DNA from: Gymnogyps californianus | Lineage: Eukaryota; Chordata; Aves; Accipitriformes; Cathartidae | NCBI RefSeq assembly: GCF_018139145.2 | Contig: NC_059487.1 | Coordinates: 5,105,792 to 5,169,791 of the forward strand | Length of the DNA stretch: 64,000 nt | Direction: 5' to 3' | In this document: piece after piece, positions 14,349 through 25,578 of the stretch | Layout of the letters: the number at the start of each line of letters is the position of its first letter | Position numbering within the stretch: position 1 is the first letter of the stretch | Notes under the pieces: model-generated | Told to the model about the DNA's origin: nothing | Database searches by the model: none | Seen by the model: only the letters and a program-made list of their open reading frames with translations | Translations under genes and position numbers: made by a program

Positions 14349-14375
14349 GCGTGCACGTGTGTGTGCGCGCACACA
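14349..14375. repeat. Alternating purine-pyrimidine tract (possible Z-DNA)
   Basis: For 27 bases purine and pyrimidine alternate without a break, mixing GC, GT and AC steps. Inside it GTGTGCGCGCACAC is a perfect 14-base palindrome. Such tracts are classic candidates for left-handed Z-DNA under negative supercoiling. That the structure forms here is inference. Confidence 0.6.
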
Positions 14376-15742
14376 AAAACAGATGTGTGCTGTCCAGAAT
14401 AAATGAGGCTATTCAGAATGTCACAAAATGGACAATTTATGGCCAGTTTCAGCAATTAGTCAGACCAAAGAAGTGAGGCAGGTCAGTATTAAAACCTCAC
14501 TGTTTTGTTTACTTTAAAAAAGCAACAGGGAGTTCCAGCTGATGAGCAAAGATACTGAGAGAGGTAATTAAAGAGAAACAATCTTTAATGTTTGTCTTAT
14601 TACAGTTTCTCCTCATTTTGTTGTGCTCCCCTTACTCGGTCTTGAGAAACAGAGCTGCTGCTTTCTTTTTGGGAGGGCGGTGCGTGGGTGGCTGCATGGG
14701 CAGTTCTGTCGCAGGAATTCGTTACTCGCTTCTGGCCAGGCTCTTGCACCTTGCGGTGAATTAAGGTCCTTTGTACAGAAGTGCTGGCACCTAGCAGAGC
14801 TTCTAGGTATCAGGCTATAGGGCCATCCACTTGTGTGACTATTTCTGTTGTGCTAATGGGGGAAAAAAATTCCCCTGAAAAATAGCTTCTAAAATAACCC
14901 CCCAGCCCAAGAGTAACTTCAGCTGTATAGTTAAACCTTTAGAGTGACCCACGCCCCATAGTTAACCACCTTATTTTAGTATAAATATTCTGTTCCATTT
15001 GGATTAACTGTTTTGTCTACTCGGGTCCCAGTTCTTCTGCTTCCAACACTTGATTTTGTGCCACAGTCATAAGATTATGGATTTCAAATACGTTCTTAAA
15101 AAAATCCTGAGCAACCCAAAGCTTTGGGCTTTATGGAAGCAGGCTCTAGCCCTTTTAACTGCAGGTTGTATGTGTACAGTAAGAAAGTAAACTTCTTTGC
15201 ACGACTTTTTATGTTTCCTGGTCCATGGGCAGCCTTGCCTGACTGGTTGGCTATACACAACATGGATCGGGAAACTCACTTCTTGTTTGCCGCTTACTAG
15301 TTCTTCATCTAGTATATCTGGGATGTAGGAGGGGGGATAGTCTTTTTTTTGTGGGTCACCGTGATGGGTGGACCCTCTGAAGCAATATAAAAAGCGGGGA
15401 GGCCTTTTCTGACATGTGCATCGTGGGTGTGCTTGGTGAAGCTGGCTCTTGCTCATGGATGCTCTCTCATGTTTGGGGGTGAGGGTGAGAGATGGAAAGT
15501 GGAATGGAGTGGTTGGGAGTTATTTAATGAAAATGTTTTCATGAAACAAAAGATATTTAAATATGTGGTTTGTTTCACTGCAAATTTTTGGCAGTAGATG
15601 GGGCCCTTACTGTAATAAAATTCCATCAGGTTGGGAAGCCTTTTGGAGATGGTGCCCAGATGCAGTATATTGGCGCTGACTCCTGGAAGATCAGCTCTGA
15701 CTTGACTCAGGCACTTTGTTTCCATGTAACTGCCCAACATGG

Positions 15743-15762
15743 AAAAAAAAAAGGGGGGGGGG
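15743..15762. repeat. A-run next to G-run (low complexity)
   Basis: About ten A are followed directly by about ten G. This is a simple homopurine tract prone to length variation and to assembly or sequencing error. Confidence 0.85.
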
Positions 15763-16019
15763 AACCAATGTGCATACACCTGTGTGCCCCTATCTTTTCA
15801 CTCCACTCTGTCCTAATGCTTTCTTTCACTGTCTGTCTTTCCAAAAAGCTGCAAACCTGCATCTTCAGTTTGCCCAGGCTCCCTGACTCTGGTCCTGCTG
15901 ACTACAGTCAGGATGCTGGGTGTGATCAAGGATGAGCAGGGAGAGAAACGCACCCCTGGAACAGGATGGGGACAGAACCAGAACTCACCTTCTGCCACAA
16001 CACCGTGGATTTAACGTTT

Positions 16020-16110
16020 CATTCATGCAAATGCACATTTCCTGGCACTGCTGGGGCTGGCCTGGAATCCAGACCTGGTCTGCTCGAGGTAGAGCCATTA
16101 TCCTAAAGTG
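16020..16110 (-). repeat. Possible MIR-type SINE fragment, antisense
   Basis: The run 'ggcctggaatccagacctgg', followed by 'tctgctcgaggtagagccat' and 'tatcctaaagtg', resembles the tRNA-derived 5' end of MIR read in reverse: 'ggaa..gaacccaggtct', then a decayed A-box side ending 'gctcttaaccact'. The match is patchy and the boundaries are estimates. Confidence 0.3.
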
Positions 16111-19100
16111 CTTTTATTGATCTGTTGACTTTCTGTCTCCCTCCTTCTCTGCCTCTCTTTACCCTGCCAGCCTCCTAAAGACTCATATCTTGTCTCATAC
16201 AACCAAGGTATTTTAAGGGGCAAACAATGATTTCGAAGTCAGATTAGACAAACTGTACTTGACCAGTGAAACCAGATATCCCCTGAATGACATCTGAAGA
16301 AAGATCTGACTCCATTTACAAACAGTCCCTCTTTCTCTTCCCCTCTTATTTTTTTTCATCTCTACATCTGTCCTAGTGATCTTGGAAAAATTTGGAAAAT
16401 ATCAACAATTAATTTCAAGGCCAAGTACATCTTCTTTGTAGCAGCCTCTTCCCCAGAGTGGCAATGCCATATTGTCATGCTTTATTTTCGGTTGGTTAAA
16501 GAGAGCTATAGTAGTAAGTCTATATATGTGCTGTGATATTCAGCAGTATTAAAGGCTGAGATTTAAAAAGAGGCCTGAAAGACTTCGTAGTTGATGCTTG
16601 TAGAAAGCCAAAAAGAGCTGCGTGCCTTACTGGAAATTTCAGGCGAAATGTGTTAGAGTGCAGTGTATTACAGTGACTCGAGCTACAAATCCACTTGCGC
16701 TGGAGATAAAGGCAGAAAGAATAATATTGGAGGAAATGTTTACAATCCTGTGTATTAACGAATACTAAGAGAGGGGTTTGAAGTTGGTTGATTTCTTTTG
16801 ATTTGTTATTTCAGTGTTCGCATTTTCTCAGGTTTCTGGAAAATTGCATTTCCTTCCTAATAATGTTGCTCATTAACTAATTGGTTAACACATGGGCATT
16901 TAGTTAATGGTCTGAAAAATATACAGGTAAATACAGAACAGTTAAAAAAGGCTAAATTTGGTTCTAAGAGTGCATTTAATTTTTAAAAATCTAAACTCTA
17001 AGGTCCTTCATATAGCTGAATACATCACTATTCATGAATGCAGTATTTGACAGATAAAGAAGTTATCAGTAGTTTATAGTCAGATAAACATAAATATGCA
17101 TAAATGCTTTGTCAGGGAATAGCTCTCTAATTTTTAAATGTGGAAACAATATAAATAAAAACATATTTGAGTAAAAACCAGAAATTCACATTGAGCTCTC
17201 TTTCATTAGGCTGGATAGTACTTTACCCTGTGAGGAATGTCAGCGAAAATAGTGTGAGTGTTTTCACTGGAAAATATTAAGGACAAAAACTTCTATAGTC
17301 GCATTTATTCCTTATCTAGTTTATTCATATCAACATTAGTTTTCTTTTTATGGAAATTCATGGAAAAGAAGATAAATTAATCAGCAATACTAATGAAAAT
17401 GGTTGCCTGTGCACTACTGAAACCCTCCTTTCAAGTATATGCTATCAGTCTTGCAAGCCAGGAACAGAAACAGCTCTGTGTGAGTTACGTGAGCAGTCGC
17501 GCGGCGTGGGTCATGGATCGCAACTGGCGCTTCGGTCAATAATCAGTGTGAAGAGTTTGCAAGCAATCTGCTGGCTGAAATACGTTCATGTAAAGCATTT
17601 ATCTAAGAAATTTGAATATAGTCAAATGTGGGGGGAAAAAAAAATCAAAGCCTGTTTCCGTGTTACTGGGAAAAAGAAAAAAATTTTGGTGATAAGTCTC
17701 TTGGACCATGGGATGCCTTGTTATGCAGTCAAGACAATGGACCTTGATTGATTTGGGGCTTCATGTAGTGAAAAGCAGTTAACAGTTCACTGTATTGCAG
17801 ATGATTTAGCTAATTCTAATACTAGGTCAGTAACAGTAAACTTCATTTTTGAAATCTCAGACAGGGAGAAGGGAATGGGAGTCCTGGGGAAAGAGAATCT
17901 TGAAAGATCAAGGCTTGGCAAACACGCCTTAGTCGTTTACTTTCTTGGAGAAACTACAGCAGAACCACAGCTACAGCTTGATGTGTGTTGAACTGCATTG
18001 CTTGGGAGTAAACCACATAAGCTTTGTGTCATGCAGTGAGCTAGTAGATAAGAGGTAGAGTTGTCTTTCCTTCCAGACAATAGTTCACATTGCTGCTGAT
18101 GAAGAAAACATAATTCAGTGTATTCCAAGCTAGACCCAAATTTGCATTTCTTTGTCAAAACCCACGCTTATGGATTTTGAGGCAATATGTTTGGCTAGTT
18201 CTATAGAAATCTTGATCAAACCACCAGCTCAACCTGTGAGATGCTCCTAATTTCTGCTATGAGTAGACTGAAAAGTTTGTTTCTGTCTTTCAAAACCTAG
18301 TTGCTAACTGAAACTACCTGAGTAAACAGGTTTCAGGGCCAGAAAAGGTTCATAATCATGCTTGTCTGGTAAGAGATCTTACAAAGATAATGCTGATGTG
18401 AATTCTAACAAGTAAATATGTCTTTATACAGAGCAAGGTGAATTTGTGGACTTCCCTCCTGCAAGATGCTATCAGGACAAGCCACGCAGTTGGATGTCTG
18501 AAACAGATCGAGATGATTTTCTGAACATCGGTACACAAGTAAGCGCTGTAAGTAATTTGCAAGCTAGGGAAAGCGAGCCAAAAATCACATTTCAAGACAT
18601 AAACGATGCCTGAGCAGAATTATATAAAACTGTCTTCTCAGACAGTGACACTGAATATTGACAAGTGGATTTTGTGATGTGGCACCGCCGAGCGTGAGCC
18701 AGTGTGGAGGCAGAAGCTTGGGCAGGTGAGCTGATCTGCTGTGGGAAATCCTGTATCGACACCAGTACTCTCGTTGTAGTCTCTAGGGCTTTACATAAAA
18801 GAAGTTTCCTACATATTAGAATGCAGTGTTTGGTATTTTCAATTATACAGGATTACAGGCAGTCCCAGTGAAAAGGCTTATGAACTGGGAAGTGCCTGGC
18901 CATTTTCAGTGAGTATCTGCCAGCCAGGTGAGCTAGGCAGCTATATGCCTGGTCTGTGGGACATAAGATAAAATAAAAGGAAGAAAGAAGGGAAATATTC
19001 TCTGGTAATTCGGGGGGAGGAGCGAGGCAGAAGGAACCCCACGCGCCTTCCAGCTCGCACCGAATCTAATTGCCAGCAGAGCAGTTGTGAATTGCTAGGT

Positions 19101-19514
19101 GCGAATCCCGCAAGAGCCCACTGTAATTAAGCATCCTGTAAGGTGAGGCGGGGTGTGAGCGCTGCGATAAGCTCATCATCAGCGTCTGCATCAACTCCCC
19201 GCCCCCCTTGGATACCCTTTGGAAATCTTCAGCCTGTTTTGTATTTGTTTCAGAGCCAGGAACAAATGCTGGCAAATGCAAAGGTGTTAAATGTTGGCCA
19301 ACCTATCCCAACATGCCCTACAAGGCACTGAAGGGAATATTACTCTAAGTGGATGATGAGCTCAGTTCAGAGGCTGTTAAGTTAAAGCTTATTACCCTCA
19401 TTAAGAGATGTGTGTAATGTGGTTTTGGGCTTCTGATATGGGAAAAACAACATTTTCCAAGTGTTTTGTTGTCCTGTCTGTTATGCTTGGAGGGGAATTC
19501 AGTTTCTGTTTTGT
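16111..19514. other. Non-coding AT-rich DNA, no gene recognised
   Basis: The stretch is AT-rich, especially 16.4-17.3 kb. A 133-codon frame at 17350-17751 carries several lysine-rich runs that arise from poly(A) and resembles no protein I recognise. No repeat family is recognised. An intron or regulatory desert would look like this, but nothing specific can be assigned. Confidence 0.6.
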
Positions 19515-19548
19515 ACTGGGTCAAATTCAGCCCGGGGGTAAGATTTCT
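19515..19548. repeat. End of an amniote palindromic MITE-like repeat (possible)
   Basis: 'gggtcaaattcagcccgggg' followed by 'gtaagat' resembles the end of an abundant amniote palindromic element whose arms read about 'gggccaaattcatccctggt'. Only one arm is clear; the rest appears lost or too decayed. The resemblance is to a remembered consensus. Confidence 0.4.
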
Positions 19549-20489
19549 TCATAAAGTTTAGAGTTTGGGATTGCCTCTGTGAAGGCAGAGGCTGAGTCTT
19601 GGGTGCTTTGTCAGAACCGGGAGGGGTTTCCCTGTGAACAGAGGGAAGACAAGGAGCAGGGTACAGAGATGTTCACGTGCCTCTTCTGGGAACCAGTCCC
19701 GTGCCAAGAGCGCTGGAGCTAAAATGCAGAGCCACGCAGGTGTCCCTGCCCCGTGCTCTCTGGAGCTCTGCGTGCCAGGAGATCAGGTTGTATTGCTCCC
19801 AGCAGGGTGTAAATGCAGAAAGCCGGCTCGGGTTTAGCTTTCCATGCAATTTAATAAGCCCCACAGAATCACGAGTGCCGGGGCAGGCGGTGCAGGATCA
19901 GGAAGCAGTTTACATTCACCAGATATTATTAGCTCGAGCTCAGGACTGGCCCTGCAGGACTGGGCTAGTTTGCACAAGAAGACTTGAGCGTCTCTGCTGT
20001 GTGCTCCTCCTCATTTCCATTGTCTGTGTTTCTCCTTTATCTGGGATACCACAGCTCCTCCCAATGATGGAGCATTGACTCTCTAGTCAGCTTTAATCTC
20101 TAGCTGTCTTTGGAGGGTCAGGTCAGGAGAGGTTTGAGGTCCTCAGCCCTGAAGTGAAGCCCTCCCTGCTTCAGACAGGGCTGCAATTGAAACCAGCTGA
20201 TCCCAAGTCCCTTGCAAACATTTCCATTTCAAACCACTGAATTTTTATGTCTTCCTAGTAAATTTTTTTCTTAAGCCTCATAAATCTCATAAAGATCTGG
20301 AACAGCTAGTAAATTTGGCCATTGAGATACACGTTTTCCAGTAAAGAGGATGATTGCTGTTTCTGATGCCACCTCCCCTCCCCACCCCCTCAGCTGTAGG
20401 AGTTCACCTCTTGCCGGCTGACTGCTGCTTGCACGCAAATCGGGCCATGCTGAGAAAGGCCACACATACAGGTCCCATTTGCACGAAGG
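19549..20489. other. Non-coding DNA, moderately GC-rich
   Basis: Overlapping frames of 60-133 codons on both strands at 19.63-20.08 kb reflect the higher GC and fewer chance stops. None resembles a known protein and no exon structure is evident. Confidence 0.55.
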
Positions 20490-20625
20490 ATCGAGGAGTT
20501 GCTGGACCTCTGCTAGCTTTGCCACTGCCCCTGTATGTGGCCTGGGCAAAATCATTTGTCCTCCTCACGTCTCAGATCAGAAGAAGTAGGTTGATGCTCG
20601 CCTGCTCAGGGCGTTGGGAATCTTG
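20490..20625 (+). repeat. MIR-type SINE relic, sense
   Basis: The order of blocks matches MIR: 'ctagctttgccactgcccct', then 'gtatgtggcctgggcaaaat' corresponding to the 'tgtgtgaccttgggcaagtc' core, then 'cctcacgtctcag' for 'cctcagtttc', and later 'cctgctcagggcgttgggaa' for 'cctacctcacagggttgttg'. Four blocks in the right order with roughly the right spacing make this one of the better SINE calls here. It is an ancient, inactive copy. Confidence 0.6.
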
Positions 20626-22101
20626 CTCAATTCAGGCTGGACAGCATACATTCACAATGGGAAGCTGCAAAACTCCAGGCTAGGGATCCTCCTCCCAAAG
20701 TCCCCACCGAACGCAGAACGCGAGAGGTCTGCGCTGTCAGCAGGGCCACAGCCTCGGTGCCTCCTGCTCCCTGCCCTCCGTGCAGGTTTGCTTGTGGCAG
20801 CGCCCAGGAGGGCTGCAGAGCGGTGGTTGTCTCTAGTCCCGGGGATAATCCAGAGAGGAAGCTTTCTGCGCCCTCCCCAATGCACCGATGGCAAGTCCAG
20901 CCAAGTCTCTTAGGCTTGGATTCCCAGGTAGGCTTGAAAGAACAGGAACCCAAGGACAATGTAAAGCCAAGACTTCTCAGACTTCCATTGGAAATACCAG
21001 GCAAAAGTGCTGAAGATATTTAGAAAAACACTATAGAAATAGAAAATTGCGGCATATTTTCCCCTTTATTTGTTGTCTCCCAAATCCAAATGAGCTTATT
21101 TCCTTTCCTGCAATGCTGCCTTTGGTAATCTTGTGCCAAAGGCACTGAATGTGTTCTTATTGCTGTCAATAGCAAGACGCCTGTTGCTTTTAATGGTTCA
21201 GCTATTAAAACACCGCGTCCCAGTTGTCTGGCTGTGAGCAATCCCAAGCTATTGCAGTGACAATATGGAACCTTTTTCCTCTCTGAATGTTTCTCTGCAA
21301 AGTTTGACCATTTTGGCTGGGGTAAAACATGTGTCTATCTGGGATTCTTTCCAAGGATGAGATTTTGACAGCTGTGCTCATGTTGGCAAAAATCCTGACA
21401 TCTTGTGCTTCGTTGAAATAGCAGATTCTTAGTGGAGAGGGGTGGGAATCTGATTTCATAGATGAACACTTATGAATTGAAGACTGTGAGCCTGGCTTAG
21501 CTCTTTTCACTTGGGGGAAGATGTTGAACCCATCCTCTGGGAACAGGGTGGAGCCTTTCTTTCTTCCCGTCTCCACCTGTGGGCGCAGATGGCCGATGGG
21601 CAGCGGGGCTGATGGGAGCCCTCTGTGCCTCTGCCAGCTTCGTGCAGCAGTTTGGGACATGCCTTGGACTGCACCCATGAAAGTGGGTGTCAGCCTGTTT
21701 GGAGTACATGCCTAACGATTTTCATTTACATATTAGATGTTTGGGCATGAATGGTGGGTGGTGTTAGCGCACTTTCAATGAAAATCCACCTTTGCGGCCG
21801 TGATCAAAGCTTGGCCTATTATTTATGCCAGATAGCTTGTGAAAAAACAAAGCCTTGGTATAGTTTGAAATAGCCTGTTTTGGGGTTTGTATTATTACTG
21901 TTATGACTATGATGATTGTGTACTTTTTTGTTTGTTTTTCACTGGAATCTCCATCTTGAACTGGAGAAATATTTTCCACAAAAGCTGTAATTATTCAAAA
22001 CCGATACATTTTTTTTGCAGTAACCTTCAATCTGATGAACTGTCATTTTTCTGTTGAAAAATCACTTATTTGGAGACTAGAATTCCTATTATCTCGACAA
22101 A
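20626..22101. other. Non-coding DNA, GC-rich at its start
   Basis: At 20.69-20.90 kb the sequence is GC-rich with several CpGs, but CpG is sparser than in the 57 kb island. Overlapping frames of 80-157 codons on both strands between 20.6 and 21.7 kb conflict with one another and resemble no known family. No splice-supported exon is seen. Confidence 0.55.
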
Positions 22102-22190
22102 TAGGGAATGGTGGCACAGAAAATTGTGTCACAAGGTCACCCAGGAGCTCCATATCAGAGCCAGGGATAAACTGGAACAGGTCTGGTGGA
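22102..22190 (-). repeat. MIR-type SINE relic, antisense
   Basis: The blocks 'gaatggtggcacagaaaatt', 'gtgtcacaaggtcacccagg' and 'tcagagccagggataaactg' match antisense MIR in order: 'gaaactgaggcacagagagg', 'cttgcccaaggtcacacagc', 'ggcagagccgggattcgaac'. The 'aaggtcac' core is intact. This is one of the clearest SINE calls in the window. Confidence 0.65.
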
Positions 22191-24185
22191 AGGTGGTCAA
22201 AAAGTTTTCGGAAGGTATTTTGCAAATATTATATTTATTTCAAACTTTCCAGTGGCCAGATAGTTCCTTTATATTTTACCAAGAAAAATAAAAAAATCAT
22301 GAGGTTTTAAAACCATGTCAACAATAATTTTCCATTTCTGGTATTTCACTGAAAAACAAGGAAAAATATTTTTAAAAACACAAACAAGATAGTAGTCAAA
22401 CAACAAAACCCCAAACAAAACATACCTCCTGATGAAAACAATTCGAACAGTTTTGCTCAGGAAAAATTGTAGCTTGGGGTTAGACACACAAAATCAGACA
22501 TTGACGGCTTGCGTCCATGGCAAGTGTGAGGTCTTTTATGTTACTTTAACTTTCAGGGAAAAACAGCTAAACTGGCTCAAATTCATACTTGCTATGCATT
22601 AAGTGATGTATACAGACATTTACTGCACATCAGCAAGCACTTGGGTAGCCTTTTCATGTGTTTAAGCCCTTAAGCTTATTTTAAGGATTTGGGAGGCTGT
22701 AGGTCCCTGTTATATGATAGATGAGTCAGATTTGAAATCATTAAATGTGGGACAGTCTCAGAACAAGAAATCATGCATGCGCAGGGTGACTGCACACTGT
22801 GCTGTGATTGCAGTCAGGCACGCAGGCAAGCTAGAGGTGAGCTCTGAGCCTATATTATTTATCTGCACGTAGCCTAGCTGTGTCAGCTGAGTGGCCAGAA
22901 AAGTGACCGGTAACTACAAAATTATATGGGAAAAACTGTACCCCGTATGCTTTGCTTATGGGAGATGGGGTTGAAGAGTATAGTAAAGGACACTGTATTA
23001 CGTGGGACGTTTGGTGAGCGTGGCACTGACCGATGGCCTTAAAGGCCCCTTCAAAGTCATGCCTTAATGACAAGCTCTCCCTTCCTCTCCCACTTGTTTC
23101 TTGAAAACTAGGGCAAATATTAGCACATCTGTGAGTGTTGGGCTGCTGTGTTTAGAGTGCTTCTAGCACCCCATTAGCTTGATTAAAACTAACATGACCA
23201 TTTCTACACTGAGAAATGCCAGTGGCACGTCTACCATAAATTAAACTGAAATTCCAACTTTAAGTTGTCTTATAGTTCTGCAGCAGATCTGTTTACTCTG
23301 GAATAGCATAAGGCAGATGTCTTCATCTTTGCTGGTTCTTAACAGGTCACAGGCATTGACTTTAAATAACTAAAAGCCTTGAAAATAATTTTAAAACATG
23401 CTTTCCCCTCCTCTACAGACCTTAACCTTTAGTTGGCCTTAACCAGAAACACCCAGGATAATGTGATTCTAAAACAGACCATCATAAACCGAGCAGCAGC
23501 TTTAAATATACAGCATGATCCTTACCTGAAACCAGTGAAGAGGTTGGAATAGTTATTGCTCATGTTTACACTTCTGTATCTCAGTGGGTTGTGTTCAGTC
23601 CCTTAATGATGATGATTAAAAACATACTGGAAAGACATAGTAATTAGAGAAAGCACTTATCGTGATTCTGAAAGCAGAGAGGTAGCTTTGAAGTGGAACT
23701 GGACACAGTGACTGCTGCCAAAACATTGCGAGAGTTAGGAGTGCTATGCAGCAGGTCGTTGGTAATTGTACGTATGATAACATGTCTGTTTTGGCACATG
23801 CAATATCTGCCTTCAGGACCAACCTTATAATCGCTTCTTGTACGTCAGTGAGACTCTTGCAGCTTGGAGAAGGAGCAGGTTGATGGCGAGTGAAGGATCA
23901 TGTAAACACTCTGCTTTTTAATTTACGTAAAGCCAAAGTTGAACTTTGGTTTGTTTCCCTGTGGGGGATTTTTTGGAGGGTGAGGCAGTATTTAGGAAGA
24001 AGGAAGGAGGAGGAAGTTTGGGGTGGCAGCAGAGAGCGGGCACTGGTTCAGGCTCTTTGCCCTGCCAAGGTTTCAGTGTGGGTACTGACATGAAAGGGAG
24101 TTCTCAAGCAGCGAGCTGTAAACCTCGTGTTTTAAGAGTGTTTCTGTGGGTGAGGGATAGGGGCATGTATTGCGGAATGTATTCC
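22191..24185. other. Non-coding AT-rich DNA, no gene recognised
   Basis: Open frames are all under about 75 codons before 23.9 kb. A-rich patches such as the one near 22.40 kb ('caacaaaaccccaaacaaaa') are typical decayed poly(A). No repeat family or RNA gene is recognised. Confidence 0.6.
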
Positions 24186-24238
24186 TTTGTTTGTTTTTCC
24201 CATTTAAACAAACAAAAATGCTCTTATTATAATAAGAG
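24186..24238. repeat. Two adjacent AT-rich palindromes (hairpin candidates)
   Basis: The first is an inverted repeat with 11-base perfect arms, TTTGTTTGTTT at 24186-24196 and AAACAAACAAA at 24206-24216, separated by 9 bases. Four bases later CTCTTATTATAATAAGAG at 24221-24238 is a perfect 18-base palindrome. They could be the ends of a small MITE-like element, a pause or fold site, or chance in AT-rich DNA. No family is recognised. Confidence 0.75.
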
Positions 24239-24474
24239 AAGAAGGGAGGAGTGATGAGGCTTGTGCTGTAAAATCATGTTTGCTGGAAAAGTTGTCCTGT
24301 TTTCCATTGCTTAATTTCAGCTGAAAAGGGAGGGCATGAAGGTTGGAGAGAACACAGCTACTTTCTTGGAAGTATTTTTATGAGCCCCAGAGACAAGCCC
24401 TCTCAGGAGGGAGCAATTTAGCAGTATGTAAAGAAAGCAGAGGTAGAAACAAGCACTCCCCAGCATTCCGTAGT
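24239..24474. other. Short unique spacer before the LINE remnant
   Basis: I see nothing recognisable between the palindrome pair and the start of the L3-like LINE. The LINE may extend further left in a form too decayed to see. Confidence 0.5.
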
Positions 24475-25578
24475 GTTCCTGTGAGGCTCAAAGGGACTCA
24501 CTTTTGGTCATTGTCCTTTAATTTTCTACGCCATACCTCTCGCTAATTTTCTCTGCAAACTCAAATTCAGCTTCTGTCCCCACGCTGATGCCACGGAGAC
24601 CTACCTGCTTACACCGCATGTGTCCCGTTTCGGCTGTGTTCCTGTCGCCCTGATGTCCCCTTGCAGATGGCTGGCTGTCAGCTAATACTCAACACGCCTA
24701 AAACAAGGCTGTTTCCCATAGATCAGCTCTTTCTTAAGCACCGTGGACAATATTCTGATCCAGCCTGTCGCTCGGACCCGTGGACATTATCTTTGACTCA
24801 GATGTCTCTCTTGGTTCATGCCTCCAGGCGGTGTCAAACTCTTGCCACTTGTTTCTGCATAACCTCTCTAAAATACTGCCACTTTTGTCCCCCCTCATGG
24901 CTCACATGCTTGCTCAGGCTGTCATTATCGTGCTCCTCGATCACTATTACAACATTGCTAATTCTGGCCTTGGCAAATCCAATCTCACCCTGTTCATGCA
25001 TGTTCTTTCTGCTGCAAAAAAAGATCATTTGCCTAGCCTGCCTGTCACCCCTCTCGCTGCATCTCTTTTGCAAGTCTCTGCTCTTGATTATATCAAGCAT
25101 AATCTGCTTGTCTTTGTTCCCAAGGTCTTTCATGGTCTTTCTCCACCCAATAGAGTATTTTTCTTTTGTGGTTAAGATGTCAGTTTTGGCCTCTGATCAG
25201 CCCACTGTGCCACTCTCTATTGCTCAGTTTTTAAAATTTGAAAGCACCCTCACATGTTTTCCTGTGCTGTTAACGCAGCTTCGTTACTCTCTTCCCAGTT
25301 TCTCTTTAAAACTCCTTTTTTAAGATGGCTATAAAATCTTCACAGCAGTGAAGTGGTTGGTGTGCTGAGCTCTGTGATGACTATGCGAACTTTGGTGGTT
25401 TCCATGGACTCCCCTTGTCTGTAACATCATCTGCCAGCTTTTGGCTTGGAGGGAAGACTCCCTGGTTCAAGAACCATCTGTTGGTTCTGGCTTCGCATGG
25501 TGTCTGTCGCTGTGGGTTGCTGTCCCACGAAGGGAATCCACAGGTGCTATGGTAATACAAAATAATAACAATAATTTA
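24475..25578 (+). mobile_element. Ancient CR1-clade LINE (L3-like), 3' part of ORF2 plus 3' end
   Basis: This is a dead retrotransposon copy. Read with frame changes, 24494-24610 gives GLTFGHCPLIFYAIPL followed by SFCPHADATETYL, matching the RT segment 'GS.LGPLLF..Y..PL' and the catalytic box usually written YADD, here decayed to HADA (24581-24592). Near 24661 comes QLILNTPKTRLF, like 'LKLN..KTE'. From 24780 DIIFDSDVS and later HNLSKILPLLS, LDHYYNIA and FHGLSPP match the RT C-terminal 'GVIFDSDLS..., LDYCN..., LHGL.P' series up to about 25150. Near 25310 'aaaactccttttttaagatg' fits 'aaaactcac..tt..gatgc'. The end 'gctatggtaatacaaaataa' at 25546-25565 matches the L3-type tail 'gctacggtaatacaaataa'. 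Frameshifts and stops show it is inactive. The exact family (L3 or another CR1-clade member) needs a library search. Confidence 0.75.
24661..25323 (+). pseudogene. Decayed reverse-transcriptase reading frame of the L3-like LINE
   Basis: This is the longest open frame of the window (about 220 codons), but only its first 40 or so codons follow the LINE protein. From about 24780 the conserved RT-like residues continue in a neighbouring frame, open from 24780 to 25175. The rest of the 220-codon frame is out-of-frame and artefactually rich in Leu, Ser and Cys. The catalytic aspartate pair is already lost upstream. It should not be annotated as a host gene. Confidence 0.7.

Larger units (their letters stand above)
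11831..16019. other. Non-coding DNA, no gene recognised
   Basis: Overlapping frames of 60-156 codons lie on both strands around 13.1-14.4 kb, where the sequence is somewhat richer in GC. They disagree in frame and strand, lack convincing splice contexts, and resemble no known family, so I treat them as chance frames. The stretch also holds a poly(A) run at about 13650, an alternating purine-pyrimidine tract at 14349-14375 (listed separately) and an A10-G10 junction at 15743-15762. Confidence 0.6.

Noticed and set aside
21205..21678. 157-codon minus-strand frame
   Set aside because: No domain, no repeat match and overlapped by frames on the other strand; most likely chance.
24661..25323. Longest open frame (about 220 codons) as a membrane-like, Leu/Ser/Cys-rich protein gene
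   Set aside because: The conserved RT signatures switch frame within it and the DNA aligns in order with an L3-like LINE, including the 3' tail. The hydrophobic look comes from reading the LINE out of frame.
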